Assembly: GCF_001634365.1 (NCBI RefSeq)
Contig: NZ_CP014580.1
Span: 207,009 to 271,008, forward strand
Direction of reading: 5' to 3'
DNA: 64,000 nucleotides
Source of the DNA: Paraburkholderia phytofirmans OLGA172
GTDB lineage: Bacteria > Pseudomonadota > Gammaproteobacteria > Burkholderiales > Burkholderiaceae
Under the pieces are notes generated by a model. That model did not search any database. It saw only the letters and a program-made list of their open reading frames with translations, and was not told the DNA's origin. Within the stretch, counting starts at the first letter, position 1. Every line of letters begins with the position of its first letter. A program made the position numbers and the translations under genes. Of the stretch, positions 10,433-18,968 are shown piece by piece.

Positions 10433-11076
10433 TTCGAGTGCTAATCGCAGACGATCACACGTTGGTGCGTGACGGTCTGCGGCATATCCTGCAAGGCGCA
10501 AGCGGCTTCGAGGTGGTCGGCGAGGCCAATGACGGTGTCAGCACGATAGCGCTGGCCCGCTCTAACGCTGCCGACGTGCTCGTGCTCGATCTGTCGATGC
10601 CGGGCCGAAACGGCGTCGAGCTGATCAAACAGATCAAGGAGGAAAAGCCGGCGCTGCGCATTCTCGTGCTCACCATGCATGCGGAGCAGCAATATGCGGT
10701 ACGCGCCTTCAAAGCGGGGGCATCAGGGTATCTAACCAAGGAAAGCGCCAGTGCCGAACTGGTCACCGCGGTCAGCAAAGTCGCATCCGGGGGCGTCTAC
10801 GTGAGTCTCGCGATGGCCGAACGTTTTGCACAGAGCCTGAACGAACCCGCCGACACGTTGCCCCATCAGCGTCTCTCCGACCGTGAGTTCGATGTATTCC
10901 GCCGTATCGCCGCAGGCCAGACGCTCACCGAAATCGCCACGGAGTTGTGTGTCAGCAGCAAGACGGTGAGCACCTATAAAACGCGCATCCTCGAAAAAAT
11001 GCAGATGCCGCACGAAGCCGCACTGGTGCGTTACGCGCTGCGCCATAAGCTGCTCGGGGAAGACGACGAGATCTAG
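10429..11076 (+). CDS. NarL/FixJ-family response regulator
   Basis: A 215-residue regulator. The receiver has the acidic pocket ADDH, phospho-acceptor D54 (VLDLSMPG) and a conserved Thr/Lys switch (LTMHAEQ; YLTKES). The LuxR-type HTH covers about residues 144-205 (LSDREFDVFRRIAAGQTLTEIATEL). It overlaps the kinase gene by 4 nt. Two other loci (32100-32339 and 33058-33312) carry close relatives of its C-terminal half without a receiver. A candidate operator palindrome lies just downstream at 11164-11187. Confidence 0.95.
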   Translation: MIRVLIADDHTLVRDGLRHILQGASGFEVVGEANDGVSTIALARSNAADVLVLDLSMPGRNGVELIKQIKEEKPALRILVLTMHAEQQYAVRAFKAGASGYLTKESASAELVTAVSKVASGGVYVSLAMAERFAQSLNEPADTLPHQRLSDREFDVFRRIAAGQTLTEIATELCVSSKTVSTYKTRILEKMQMPHEAALVRYALRHKLLGEDDEI

Positions 11077-11163
11077 ATCGGGCGGCACACCGGCAGCCGG
11101 ACCGGATTCAATCGTCACATCAATTCGCCCACTCACGCGGCGACATCCACCTCGACTTTCGCC

Positions 11164-11187
11164 GCGTGTAGGAAATTCCCTACACGC
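11164..11187. promoter_or_regulatory. Inverted repeat TGTAGG-N6-CCTACA, possible response-regulator operator
   Basis: Perfect 9-bp arms GCGTGTAGG / CCTACACGC around AAATTC. It lies 73 bp upstream of the receiver-FNR gene pair. The same core (TGTAGG-N6-CCTACA) recurs at 28713-28738. NarL-type regulators bind such dyads, so this is a candidate autoregulatory site of the adjacent regulator; that is inference. Confidence 0.45.
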
Positions 11188-11260
11188 CTTCGCGCTCGCC
11201 TACCCGAAGTTCGTTCACCGCCGATTTTAATTTGAGACAGCGCGGCCGATACTTCGAGTC

Positions 11261-11692
11261 ATGAACTCAAGCCCGTCCCAGCAAGCACTGCGCGTTTTCC
11301 TCGTTGAAGACATGATCCCGATCAGACAACGGATGGCAGCGCGCTTCGGCGCAATCGACGGTGTGGAGATTGTCGGCGAGGCAGAGGAACCCGCCGCCGC
11401 GCTCGCCGGTATCGACGCCACCGGAGCCGACGTCGTCGTCGTCGATTTTCGCCTGACCGGCGGCACCGGTATGGAACTGCTGCATAGCCTCGCGCACAGC
11501 ACATCGCCGGTGATAACGATCGTGCTGACGAATCATTCGAGTGCCGGGTTCAGGCAGGCATGCCTCGCGGCCGGCGCGCAGTACTTCTTCGACAAGACGA
11601 GCGAATTCGATCTCGCATGCGAGACGATCAAGCGGATTGCCCACGGGCACAGCGCACGTGGCCTCAACTACACAGGAGCACATCATGTCTGA
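11261..11692 (+). CDS. Receiver-only response regulator
   Basis: A 143-residue single-domain receiver with acidic residues VEDM, phospho-acceptor D62 (VVDFRLTGG), LTNHSS and DKTSEF (Lys switch). It has no output domain. Its last 8 nt overlap the start of the fnr gene, so the two are translated together. It may be phosphorylated by the kinase at 8288-10432 and act as a phosphate sink or partner of the FNR protein. No direct evidence for this is visible. Confidence 0.9.
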   Translation: MNSSPSQQALRVFLVEDMIPIRQRMAARFGAIDGVEIVGEAEEPAAALAGIDATGADVVVVDFRLTGGTGMELLHSLAHSTSPVITIVLTNHSSAGFRQACLAAGAQYFFDKTSEFDLACETIKRIAHGHSARGLNYTGAHHV

Positions 11693-12467
11693 CGTCGCCG
11701 AATATTCTGAAATCATGCCGCTGCAGCGTGTCCCACTGCCGGCCTCAGGCCATTCCGCGCTCGCGCCGTCAGTACCGGTCCGCCCCGCCGCACGCTGCTC
11801 GAGCTGCTCGCTGCGCTCGATCTGTATGCCACAAGGGTTGACGAAAGCTGAACTGGAGCGCATGGAGTCGCTGATGTGCGTTTCCCGCACGATCAAAACC
11901 GGTGAATCGCTATACCGCGCCAACGATTCATTCCAGAGCATCTATGCGGTCCGCGCCGGCTCGTTCAAGACCGTCGTCATGCATCGCGACGGCCGGGAAC
12001 AGGTCACCGGTTTTCATCTGGCCGGTGATTCGCTCGGTCTCGACGGCGTCTGCTCAGGGCAGCACAGCTGCGACGCGATCGCCATCGAGGACAGCAATGT
12101 CTGCATCATCCCGTTTCATCTGCTCGAAGTCATGTGCCGCGAGGTGAAGGTGGTGCAGCAGCACGTCCATCGTCTGATGGGCGGCGAGATCGTTCGCGAG
12201 GCGACACTCATGATGCTGCTCGGCACGATGTCCGCCGACCAGCGGGTCGCCGCCTTCCTGTTGAACCTGTCGGGAAGGCTCAAGACACGCGGCTACTCGC
12301 CGGCCAGTTTCAATTTACGCATGACACGCGAGGAGATCGGCAGCTATCTCGGGATGAAACTCGAAACCGTCAGCCGCATGTTTTCGAAGTTCCAGAAAGA
12401 CGGCCTGGTCGACACGCATGGCAAGCAGATCAGGATTCTTGACCTCGAAGGCCTCGCGCGCGTGTAG
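11685..12467 (+). CDS. fnr: FNR/ANR-type oxygen-sensing transcription regulator
   Basis: A 260-residue Crp/FNR-family regulator. The [4Fe-4S] ligands are all present: C38, C41 and C47 (CSSCSLRSIC) and C140 in SNVCIIPF. The 102-residue spacing to the fourth cysteine equals that of E. coli FNR. A CNMP-type beta barrel and dimer helix precede the HTH, which reads MTREEIGSYLGMKLETVSR; its E-x2-SR recognition residues are those that read TTGAT-N4-ATCAA. Many such boxes occur in this window, so it is the likely master regulator of the island. It starts inside the end of the receiver gene behind AGGAG. Confidence 0.96.
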   Translation: MSDVAEYSEIMPLQRVPLPASGHSALAPSVPVRPAARCSSCSLRSICMPQGLTKAELERMESLMCVSRTIKTGESLYRANDSFQSIYAVRAGSFKTVVMHRDGREQVTGFHLAGDSLGLDGVCSGQHSCDAIAIEDSNVCIIPFHLLEVMCREVKVVQQHVHRLMGGEIVREATLMMLLGTMSADQRVAAFLLNLSGRLKTRGYSPASFNLRMTREEIGSYLGMKLETVSRMFSKFQKDGLVDTHGKQIRILDLEGLARV

Positions 12468-12555
12468 TCCCGGACATGAAATGCACGCTGCCAGACGCAG
12501 CAGCTTCGGTTGACAAGGCGTTTCACGAGCGAACAACCTTCGGAAGAGGCGTGTT

Positions 12556-12583
12556 AAGGCGGCGCAGTTAGCCGCCTTTTTTT
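12556..12583 (+). terminator. Rho-independent terminator after fnr
   Basis: Stem AAGGCGGC / GCCGCCTT with a 7-nt loop, followed by a T run. It closes the receiver-fnr transcription unit. Confidence 0.85.
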
Positions 12584-12660
12584 CGCGCTCGTGCAGCGTT
12601 TGACGGATCGATAGCACCGCGGTTCCGTCATTTATTTAACCGCAGTATCACCAGCAGCGC

Positions 12661-12674
12661 TTGATCTGAGTCAA
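12661..12674 (+). promoter_or_regulatory. FNR/ANR box upstream of the Acg-like nitroreductase
   Basis: TTGAT-CTGA-GTCAA, with one deviation from the perfect palindrome. The hexamer at the 31-bp position is CACGAT (12696-12701), a weak -10. Confidence 0.75.
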
Positions 12675-12777
12675 GCCATGCATAAGGCCATCTGACACGA
12701 TGGCTTAACGACGTGACCCGACAACCGGCAGCGCATGCCCGGATCGGTCGATCCGGAAAAAGCGCAGGAGGCCCCGA

Positions 12778-13809
12778 ATGAACGCACTTCCCCAGAACAC
12801 GGCTTGGTCCATCGACGAACATCAATTGGATCCGAATGCCGGCATCGAAGAAAAACTGCGGTTTGCACTGCGATACGCAGTGCTGGCGCCATCCAACCAT
12901 AATACGCAACCGTGGCACTTCATCGTCGACGGTGACTGCGTCACGTTGTGTGCGGACCGTATGCGGGCGCTGCCGGTGGTCGATCCCTTTGACCGCGAGC
13001 TGATCATCAGCTGTGGCGCGGCGCTGTTCAATCTCCGCGTCGCGCTGAGCCGCTTCGGTCTGGCCTACGCGATTACGCTGTTTCCCTCGCCTGCCGACGT
13101 GGACGTGCTGGCGCATCTGCGGATCCTGCGCGATAGCCATTGCGACGCCAGCCTTGCACCGCTATTCGACGCCATGCCTCGGCGCGTCACGACGCGTGAA
13201 ACCTTCGCTGACGAGCCCATCCCGGTGGAACTCCAGTTGCGGCTCGAGGAAGCGGGCGCCGCCGAGGGCGCGGATATCGTCTGCGCCGGGAACGCGGTCA
13301 TCCGCGAGCGCCTGGCCACGCTGATCGCTGAAGCCGATCAGGCGCAATTCAAGGATCCGCGCTTCAGGCGCGAACTCGCGAGCTGGATCCATCCGAAACG
13401 CAGTCAGGATGGCATGCCTGCATTGTCGCCGGGCATGCGTGCCGTGCTCGATCTCGCGGTGCCCCTGGTAGGTTCGGTGATTCGCACGTTCGACCTGGGG
13501 GGCGGCATGGCGGCCGCCCATCACACGCTGGCCGCCGGCTCGCCGCTACTGCTGTGTATCGCCACCGGAGCGGACGATGCCGCAGCGTGGCTGGCGGCGG
13601 GTCAGGCGCTTGAACGGGTGCTGCTTACCGCCGCTGACGAGGGCATCACGGCGTCCTATCTGAATCAGCCGATCGAAGTGGCTCCACTGCGCGACACATT
13701 GCGCGCCGCCCTGAATCTGGACGGTGTGCCGCAATTGCTGTTGCGTATCGGCCGCGGCCGGCAAGCGCCTCATTCGCCGCGACGTCCGCTTGCCGAAGTC
13801 GTGTCGTAG
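12778..13809 (+). CDS. Acg-type nitroreductase-fold protein
   Basis: A 343-residue protein of the nitroreductase/FMN-binding superfamily, Acg branch. The N-terminal LRYAVLAPSNHNTQPWHF is the signature of this group, and a second half-domain covers about residues 170-340. Acg-like proteins (for example M. tuberculosis Rv2032 in the DosR regulon) may sequester flavin rather than reduce substrates. No substrate can be read here. It is a single-gene unit with a near-perfect FNR box 104 bp upstream. Confidence 0.88.
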   Translation: MNALPQNTAWSIDEHQLDPNAGIEEKLRFALRYAVLAPSNHNTQPWHFIVDGDCVTLCADRMRALPVVDPFDRELIISCGAALFNLRVALSRFGLAYAITLFPSPADVDVLAHLRILRDSHCDASLAPLFDAMPRRVTTRETFADEPIPVELQLRLEEAGAAEGADIVCAGNAVIRERLATLIAEADQAQFKDPRFRRELASWIHPKRSQDGMPALSPGMRAVLDLAVPLVGSVIRTFDLGGGMAAAHHTLAAGSPLLLCIATGADDAAAWLAAGQALERVLLTAADEGITASYLNQPIEVAPLRDTLRAALNLDGVPQLLLRIGRGRQAPHSPRRPLAEVVS

Positions 13810-13836
13810 GAACGAAGCGACCCACGGACGGCCGCT

Positions 13837-14112
13837 TCAGTCGCAAAAGCGGAAGTAGCCGCTATGCAGCATGACCGGCTTGGCGCCCACTTCGTCCAGC
13901 AACCGCCGCGCCGCCTGTTCGATCGGATAACGATGAGTATCGAACGCGGCGATCAGGTCGTCTTCACGTAACGACGGTGCGCCAAAGTGATCTTCGAGCG
14001 CCTCCGCGGTAATCGCGCACTGAACCCGCACGCCGCCGATCTCCGCCGGAAAGGCGATGACCAGATCGCGAGCGCAATATTCCGGACGTTCCTGGGGAAA
14101 ATGAATATACAT
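13837..14112 (-). CDS. DUF1488 family protein
   Basis: A 91-residue soluble protein. It starts MYIHFPQERPEY and contains VQCAITAEALEDHFGA, features of the DUF1488 family, whose function is unknown. It is transcribed away from the cytochrome c gene. The palindrome at 14272-14285 lies upstream of it on its own strand. Confidence 0.8.
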   Translation of the reverse strand: MYIHFPQERPEYCARDLVIAFPAEIGGVRVQCAITAEALEDHFGAPSLREDDLIAAFDTHRYPIEQAARRLLDEVGAKPVMLHSGYFRFCD

Positions 14113-14271
14113 GACCGCAGCCTGAAGAAGGCGTGGCTCTTAAGAGGCCGTCACACGAGCGACTGAAATGGCCGCGCGGCAAAGCGAAGAGAGTGCCGCC
14201 ACGCGTGGCACCCGTCTGTGAACAGAATAGGCCTCGTTTGCCGGTCACCCAATTTTCGCCGGCGATCAGGC

Positions 14272-14285
14272 TTGACTCAGGTCAA
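14272..14285 (-). promoter_or_regulatory. FNR/ANR-like box, TTGAC variant
   Basis: TTGAC-TCAG-GTCAA, a perfect dyad with C/G at the inner positions. No good -10 lies at the 31-bp position on either strand, so it may be a weak or repressing site. It lies between the divergent DUF1488 and cytochrome genes. Confidence 0.5.
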
Positions 14286-14341
14286 ATGGCCTCTTGCGCT
14301 CGGCACAGGAAAGCGGACGTCCGCGCGTATGAGAAAGGCGA

Positions 14342-14355
14342 TTGATTTGAATCAA
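14342..14355 (+). promoter_or_regulatory. FNR/ANR box of the cytochrome c operon
   Basis: A perfect TTGAT-TTGA-ATCAA. A -10-like TACACT lies at 14377-14382, centre 31 bp away. Confidence 0.85.
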
Positions 14356-14412
14356 CCGCGAGAGCGGCACCGACCCTACACTGAACTCAGAACCTGTCCT
14401 GGAGCGTGTCTC

Positions 14413-14754
14413 GTGAATGCCCCTCACCCGCACTATCTCACTGCAAGCACACTTGCGCTGTTGCTGGCAGCAAGCGGCGCAGCACTTGCCCAGTCCGAGC
14501 CGACGGCACTCGTCGATCAACAGCATTGCATGTTCTGCCATACCCGGGACGCGCCTTTTCTCGCACCTTCGTTTCAGCAGATTGCGGACCGTTATCGCGA
14601 CGTGCCAAACGCCAGTGTGATGCTCGAGCACAAGCTGCGGCTCGGCGGCAAGGCCCACTGGGGCGACATGTCAATGCCGCTGCCCGCGGATCGCGGCGGC
14701 CCGTTGACACCGGAAGATGCTCACACGTTGGTCCAGTGGGTGTTGAGTCAATAG
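14413..14754 (+). CDS. Small periplasmic monohaem cytochrome c
   Basis: A 113-residue secreted cytochrome of class I. A signal peptide (STLALLLAASGAALAQ) is followed by the haem motif CMFCH, and the C-terminal MSMP offers the methionine ligand. The GTG at 14413 is chosen because it follows GGAG and gives a proper signal peptide; the frame is open upstream but runs through the FNR box. It is probably an electron carrier under low oxygen. Two unknown genes follow at 46 and 36 nt, so all three may share the FNR-box promoter. Confidence 0.9.
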   Translation: MNAPHPHYLTASTLALLLAASGAALAQSEPTALVDQQHCMFCHTRDAPFLAPSFQQIADRYRDVPNASVMLEHKLRLGGKAHWGDMSMPLPADRGGPLTPEDAHTLVQWVLSQ

Positions 14755-14800
14755 CCACCCAGTTCGTTTGCACATGTTCCTGAAATGTACGGAGAATGTC

Positions 14801-15175
14801 ATGCGCCTCACCATCCACCTCGACACGTTCGATCGTGTCAATCCGATGGCATTCGCCATCCTGTGGCTCGACGATGAAACACGTCAATGGTCACGCGAGG
14901 GTCATATGGGGCTCGAACTGCCCGAATGGGGTGCCTTGCACGTCGACTGCGGCAACACGCTCGTCTGCGGACCGCACGATTCGACGCCCTGCTGCGTACT
15001 CGAAGGGCTTGATCTGAACGCCACGTCTGGACCATTCGAGGGCGAGACCGGACGCGCACAATGGTGCTCGGATGCGAGCAGATCGTTGATGACGGGACAC
15101 TGGCACGTGCAATGTGTCGACAACGAGAACACTGAGCCGGAAGACGGCATCTTCGCCGCCGACGATAACCCGTAA
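14801..15175 (+). CDS. Unknown acidic, cysteine-containing protein
   Basis: A 124-residue protein without a signal peptide or membrane segment. It is acidic, with a DDNP C-terminus and six cysteines (HVDCGN, LVCGP, PCC, QWCS, VQCV). The ATG at 14801 follows GGAGA; an earlier ATG lacks a ribosome site. It is not recognised as any named family. Its place in the FNR-driven cytochrome operon suggests a role in micro-oxic respiration or redox sensing, but this is inference. Confidence 0.75.
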   Translation: MRLTIHLDTFDRVNPMAFAILWLDDETRQWSREGHMGLELPEWGALHVDCGNTLVCGPHDSTPCCVLEGLDLNATSGPFEGETGRAQWCSDASRSLMTGHWHVQCVDNENTEPEDGIFAADDNP

Positions 15176-15211
15176 GCGTTGTCGACACTGCCACCAGCAT
15201 GAGGTGCAACC

Positions 15212-15688
15212 GTGGGAATGATTGCCAATCTTGACGGCGTGCGTCATGCGTACGGACTCTGCTTCGTGCGTGCTCCCTGGGCCTATTTCACGCGCTTGGC
15301 GCTCGACCAGCAATGGGGCGATGGCTGGGAGCGCGCGCCTTATGAACGGCACGCCGCGCCCCCTTACACCGACAGTCCCGAGCAGGTTCTGACCGTTGCC
15401 TTCGATGGTCCGCTGTATACGCCCGATCTCGGCTACGACGGCAAGGAGCGCAGCGTCAACGAAATCAATCGCGGCGAGACGCCGTGGCTACGCACGCAAA
15501 GTTTTGTCGGCAACGCACCGATTCACATCATGGCGGGCATCACGCTCGAGTCATTTGTGGAGCAGGTTGAACTCGCGGGCGGCCACGTGTTTGCGCCGCT
15601 CGGCTGGGGCGCTTTGCGGCTCGAACCGAGAGAGCGCGCGGCATCATCAGATACGCCGACTCCGGCATGCGGCACGGTCAAAGCCTGA
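15212..15688 (+). CDS. Unknown protein of the cytochrome c operon
   Basis: A 158-residue soluble protein with a GTG start behind GAGGTG. It is rich in Trp, Tyr and Pro (PWAYF, QQWGDGWERAPYER) and has a single cysteine. No family recognised. It lies 36 nt after the preceding unknown gene and is probably cotranscribed with the cytochrome c. Confidence 0.72.
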   Translation: MGMIANLDGVRHAYGLCFVRAPWAYFTRLALDQQWGDGWERAPYERHAAPPYTDSPEQVLTVAFDGPLYTPDLGYDGKERSVNEINRGETPWLRTQSFVGNAPIHIMAGITLESFVEQVELAGGHVFAPLGWGALRLEPRERAASSDTPTPACGTVKA

Positions 15689-15731
15689 AGCGGGCAACAA
15701 CAACGTAGGCACACGCGTCACGCGCGAAGGG

Positions 15732-15926
15732 CTAAGTGTCGTCTGCGGTCGTTGGCATCAGCAGGACGACGAAACTGGCGACGCCGGCAACCAGTGCCAA
15801 CGCGCCATAGTGGATAAAGGCTGGACTGTCGAACAGCAAACCGCGGATGGTTGCACCCAAACCCGCCAATGCCATAAAAACGGCCACCGCCGCCAGAATG
15901 ATTCTGGGTTCTGCCTGGACCATCAT
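15732..15926 (-). CDS. Small membrane protein with two transmembrane helices
   Basis: A 64-residue protein with two hydrophobic segments (about 9-26 and 36-57). Two adjacent ATGs (15926, 15923) follow a GGGGG-type ribosome site. The FNR box at 16022-16035, with GATGAT at the -10 position, lies upstream on this strand. Function unknown; small FNR-controlled membrane proteins are common in low-oxygen regulons. Confidence 0.65.
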   Translation of the reverse strand: MMVQAEPRIILAAVAVFMALAGLGATIRGLLFDSPAFIHYGALALVAGVASFVVLLMPTTADDT

Positions 15927-15981
15927 GTCCCCCTATGCACAGAGCACGCGATTCCGTACCCGCGTGACAATCGCCAACAGT

Positions 15982-16000
15982 CAATGATGAACTCATCATC
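15982..16000 (-). promoter_or_regulatory. Conserved core-promoter block downstream of the FNR box
   Basis: On the minus strand this reads GATGATGAGTTCATCATTG, starting 21 nt after the FNR box. A 17/19 copy lies at 25767-25785 with the same 21-nt spacing. The GATGAT would be the -10 element. Confidence 0.6.
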
Positions 16001-16021
16001 GCCCCGCCGGAAGTATTGCGA

Positions 16022-16035
16022 TTGATTTGCATCAA
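16022..16035 (-). promoter_or_regulatory. FNR/ANR box of the small membrane protein gene
   Basis: A perfect TTGAT-TTGC-ATCAA dyad. On the minus strand GATGAT (16000-15995) is centred 31 bp away. Confidence 0.82.
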
Positions 16036-16065
16036 GCACCGGCCGCTCTCCCCTCAGTCCTTCCC

Positions 16066-16079
16066 TTGATGTGTATCAA
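16066..16079 (+). promoter_or_regulatory. FNR/ANR box of the acetyl-CoA synthetase gene
   Basis: A perfect TTGAT-GTGT-ATCAA dyad. CATAGT (16101-16106) is centred 31 bp away. A leader of about 100 nt would precede the ATG at 16214. Confidence 0.82.
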
Positions 16080-16213
16080 CCGCCCGATCGGGCGTGCGGT
16101 CATAGTTGACCTGCACGCACGCATCTGCACCACGGCCATCAAGAGCCTTCCTTCAAGCGACTCGCCGTTTCAGGCCTCGCCCTATCCTTGACTTTTATGT
16201 GAGGAGACACTGG

Positions 16214-18190
16214 ATGTCTACCATCGGGCTTAATCAACTCAACACTACGACGCCGCAAATCCCCGCGCTCAAGCACGCAAGCATCGACGGCATGGAGGCT
16301 TACCATGCGCTCGTGGCCGAGGCCGAGCGCGATCACGAAGCGTTCTGGGCGCGGCTTGCCAGAGAGCATCTCGAGTGGCGCCGGCCATTCACGAAAGTCC
16401 TGAACGAGGCAAACGCGCCGTTCTATCAATGGTTCGAAGACGGCGAACTCAACGCGTCATACAACTGCCTGGATCGCAACCTCGCCAACGGACTGGCCGG
16501 CAAAACGGCCATCGTGTTCGAGGCGGACGATGGCAAGATCAGGCGCGTCACTTATCAGGAGCTCTATCACCGCGTGTGCAGACTCGCCAACGCGCTGCGC
16601 GCGCGCGGCGTGAAGAAAAGCGACCGGGTGGTGATTTACATGCCGATGTCAGTCGAAGGTGTCGTTGCCATGCTGGCGTGTGCACGCATCGGCGCGCCGC
16701 ACTCCGTCGTGTTCGGCGGCTTTTCCGCCAAATCGCTACATGAACGGATGGTCGATGTCGGCGCGGTGGCCGTGGTGACGGCCGACGAACAGATGCGCGG
16801 CGGCAAGCCGCTGCCGCTTAAGACAATCGTCGACGAAGCCCTTGCGATGGGCGGCGCCGAAGCCGTCAAAACGGTCGTCATCTATCGGCGTACCGGCGGC
16901 CGGATCCCCTGGATCGCCGGACGCGACACGTGGCTGCACGAGCTCGAACGAAACCAGCCTGATACCTGCGAGCCGGAATGGGTCGGCGCCGAACATCCGC
17001 TATTCGTGCTGTACACATCAGGGTCAACTGGCGCGCCTAAAGGCGTTCAGCACAGCACCGGTGGTTATCTGCTGTGGGCCGGCTTGACGATGAAATGGAC
17101 CTTCGACATCAAGCCGGCCGATGTCTTCTGGTGTACCGCCGATATCGGCTGGATCACCGGTCACACGTATATCTGTTATGGCCCGACCGCAGTAGGTGCA
17201 ACCCAGGTCATCTTTGAAGGCGTGCCCACCTATCCGAATGCAGGCCGCTTCTGGGACATGATTCAGCGCCATCAGGTCAGCATCTTCTACACCGCACCCA
17301 CGGCCATCCGGTCTCTCATCAAGAGCGCCGACGCTGACACTACGGTGCATCCTGACAGCTTCGACCTGAGCAGCTTGCGCATTCTCGGCACGGTCGGCGA
17401 GCCGATCAACCCAAGCGCATGGAACTGGTACGCCGAACATGTCGGCGGTGGCCGCTGTCCGGTGCTCGACACGTTCTGGCAGACCGAGACAGGCGGCCAC
17501 ATGATCTCGCCGCTGCCCGGCGCTACCCCGCTCGTACCGGGATCGTGCACGCTGCCGCTGCCGGGCATCGATGCGGCGATCGTCGACGAAACCGGCCATG
17601 AAGTCGCCAACGGACAAGGCGGCGTGCTTGTCATCCGCAAGCCGTGGCCGTCGATGATCCGCACGATCTGGGGCAATCCTGAGCGCTTTCGCAACGGCTA
17701 CTACCCCGACGAACTCGGCGGCAAGCTGTACCTCGCCGGCGACGGCGCGATTCGCGACCGGGACACAGGCTACTTTACGATCACCGGTCGTATCGACGAC
17801 GTGCTGAACGTCTCCGGCCACCGCATGGGCACGATGGAAATCGAGTCGGCGCTGGCGGCCAATCCGCTCGTCGCCGAGGCTGCGGTTGCCGGGCGTCCGG
17901 ATGAAACGTTCGGCGAAGCCATCGTCGCCTTCATCGTTCTGAAGACGGCACGGCCCACCGGTGCTGAGGCAAAACGCGTAGCGGACGAGTTGCGCGCCTG
18001 GGTCGGCAAGGAAATCGGTCCAATCGCGAAACCGAAAGACATCCGTTTCGGCGACGCAATGCCCAAGACCCGCTCCGGCAAGGTCGTGCGCCGCTTGTTG
18101 CGTTCAGTTGCAAAAGGCGAAGCGATTTCACAAGACACGTCGACCGTCGAGAATCCCGCCGTGATTTCCCAGTTCGCCGATTCGATCTGA
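16214..18190 (+). CDS. acs: Acetyl-CoA synthetase (AMP-forming)
   Basis: A 658-residue enzyme that activates acetate with ATP and CoA. The motifs are intact: [12 protein letters not shown] (P-loop-like AMP binding), [22 protein letters not shown] and the C-terminal PKTRSGK, whose lysine is the usual acetylation-controlled residue. The ATG at 16214 follows GAGGAG with good spacing. The FNR box upstream suggests low-oxygen control, which is unusual for an acetate-scavenging enzyme. The next gene encodes an acetate-permease-like membrane protein, so uptake and activation are linked. Confidence 0.96.
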   Translation: MSTIGLNQLNTTTPQIPALKHASIDGMEAYHALVAEAERDHEAFWARLAREHLEWRRPFTKVLNEANAPFYQWFEDGELNASYNCLDRNLANGLAGKTAIVFEADDGKIRRVTYQELYHRVCRLANALRARGVKKSDRVVIYMPMSVEGVVAMLACARIGAPHSVVFGGFSAKSLHERMVDVGAVAVVTADEQMRGGKPLPLKTIVDEALAMGGAEAVKTVVIYRRTGGRIPWIAGRDTWLHELERNQPDTCEPEWVGAEHPLFVLYTSGSTGAPKGVQHSTGGYLLWAGLTMKWTFDIKPADVFWCTADIGWITGHTYICYGPTAVGATQVIFEGVPTYPNAGRFWDMIQRHQVSIFYTAPTAIRSLIKSADADTTVHPDSFDLSSLRILGTVGEPINPSAWNWYAEHVGGGRCPVLDTFWQTETGGHMISPLPGATPLVPGSCTLPLPGIDAAIVDETGHEVANGQGGVLVIRKPWPSMIRTIWGNPERFRNGYYPDELGGKLYLAGDGAIRDRDTGYFTITGRIDDVLNVSGHRMGTMEIESALAANPLVAEAAVAGRPDETFGEAIVAFIVLKTARPTGAEAKRVADELRAWVGKEIGPIAKPKDIRFGDAMPKTRSGKVVRRLLRSVAKGEAISQDTSTVENPAVISQFADSI

Positions 18191-18313
18191 ACAGTTCGGC
18201 GGTCCGGCGCTCAGACGTTCAAACGTTCGATCGTGTTGTGGCCGATGCGCGGCGCCCGTCTTAAGGACAGCCGCGCAATCGACCTCTACTTCTGTTTGCA
18301 TGAGGAATTCATC

Positions 18314-18919
18314 ATGAATATCAAAGCCCCTAATCCCGCTTCACTCGGCCTCGCCGGTTTTGCCTTGACGACCTGGTTGCTCAGCATGATCAACGCCGGC
18401 TGGTTCAGCGGCGATTCGATGGGCATGGTGCTCGCCGTCGCTTTCGCTTATGGCGGCACCGCGCAGATGCTCGCCGGACTCATGGAAATACCGCGCGGCA
18501 ATGGTTTCGGCGCGACAGCCTTTCTGAGCTATGGCGCCTTCTGGTGGTCGTTCGCCCTCTTCGTGCTGTTCCTGCACGGCACCGTGCCCGCAGCGTTCGT
18601 CGGCTGGTATCTGTTCCTGTGGGGCATGTTCACGCTTTATATGTGGGTCGCGACATGGCATGCGCCGCGCGCATTGCAACTGGTGTTTCTGTCTCTGTGG
18701 ATCACTTTCTTCGTGCTGGCTGCGAGCGAATGGACCGGCCTCGTGTGGGTGCACCACGCCGGCGGTTACCTCGGTCTGCTGACGGCGCTGCTGGCTTTCT
18801 ACCTGTCGGCGGCTGAGATCATCAACGAAACGCATGGGCACACAGTGCTGCCGGTGGGAACCGTCGTTCAGAAGATCGACGTGACCGTAACGGTCACCGA
18901 GGGACTCCGCGGCGCTTGA
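18314..18919 (+). CDS. GPR1/FUN34/YaaH (SatP-type) acetate/succinate transporter
   Basis: A 201-residue inner-membrane protein with six hydrophobic segments. It starts with NPASLGLAGFALTTW, close to the family signature NPAPLGL, and has the FLSYGAFWWSF segment typical of acetate-proton symporters. The ATG at 18314 follows GAGGAA. It lies 123 nt after acs and is probably in the same unit. The acetate substrate is inferred from the family and the neighbour. Confidence 0.88.
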   Translation: MNIKAPNPASLGLAGFALTTWLLSMINAGWFSGDSMGMVLAVAFAYGGTAQMLAGLMEIPRGNGFGATAFLSYGAFWWSFALFVLFLHGTVPAAFVGWYLFLWGMFTLYMWVATWHAPRALQLVFLSLWITFFVLAASEWTGLVWVHHAGGYLGLLTALLAFYLSAAEIINETHGHTVLPVGTVVQKIDVTVTVTEGLRGA

Positions 18920-18968
18920 AAGCAGGCGGCGGCCACTGCACCGCCGCTCACACTGATAAAATCTCGGC

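Noticed and set aside
18925..18951. GCGGCGG/CCGCCGC hairpin as a terminator after the acetate transporter gene
   Set aside because: No T run follows, so a Rho-independent terminator is not supported.
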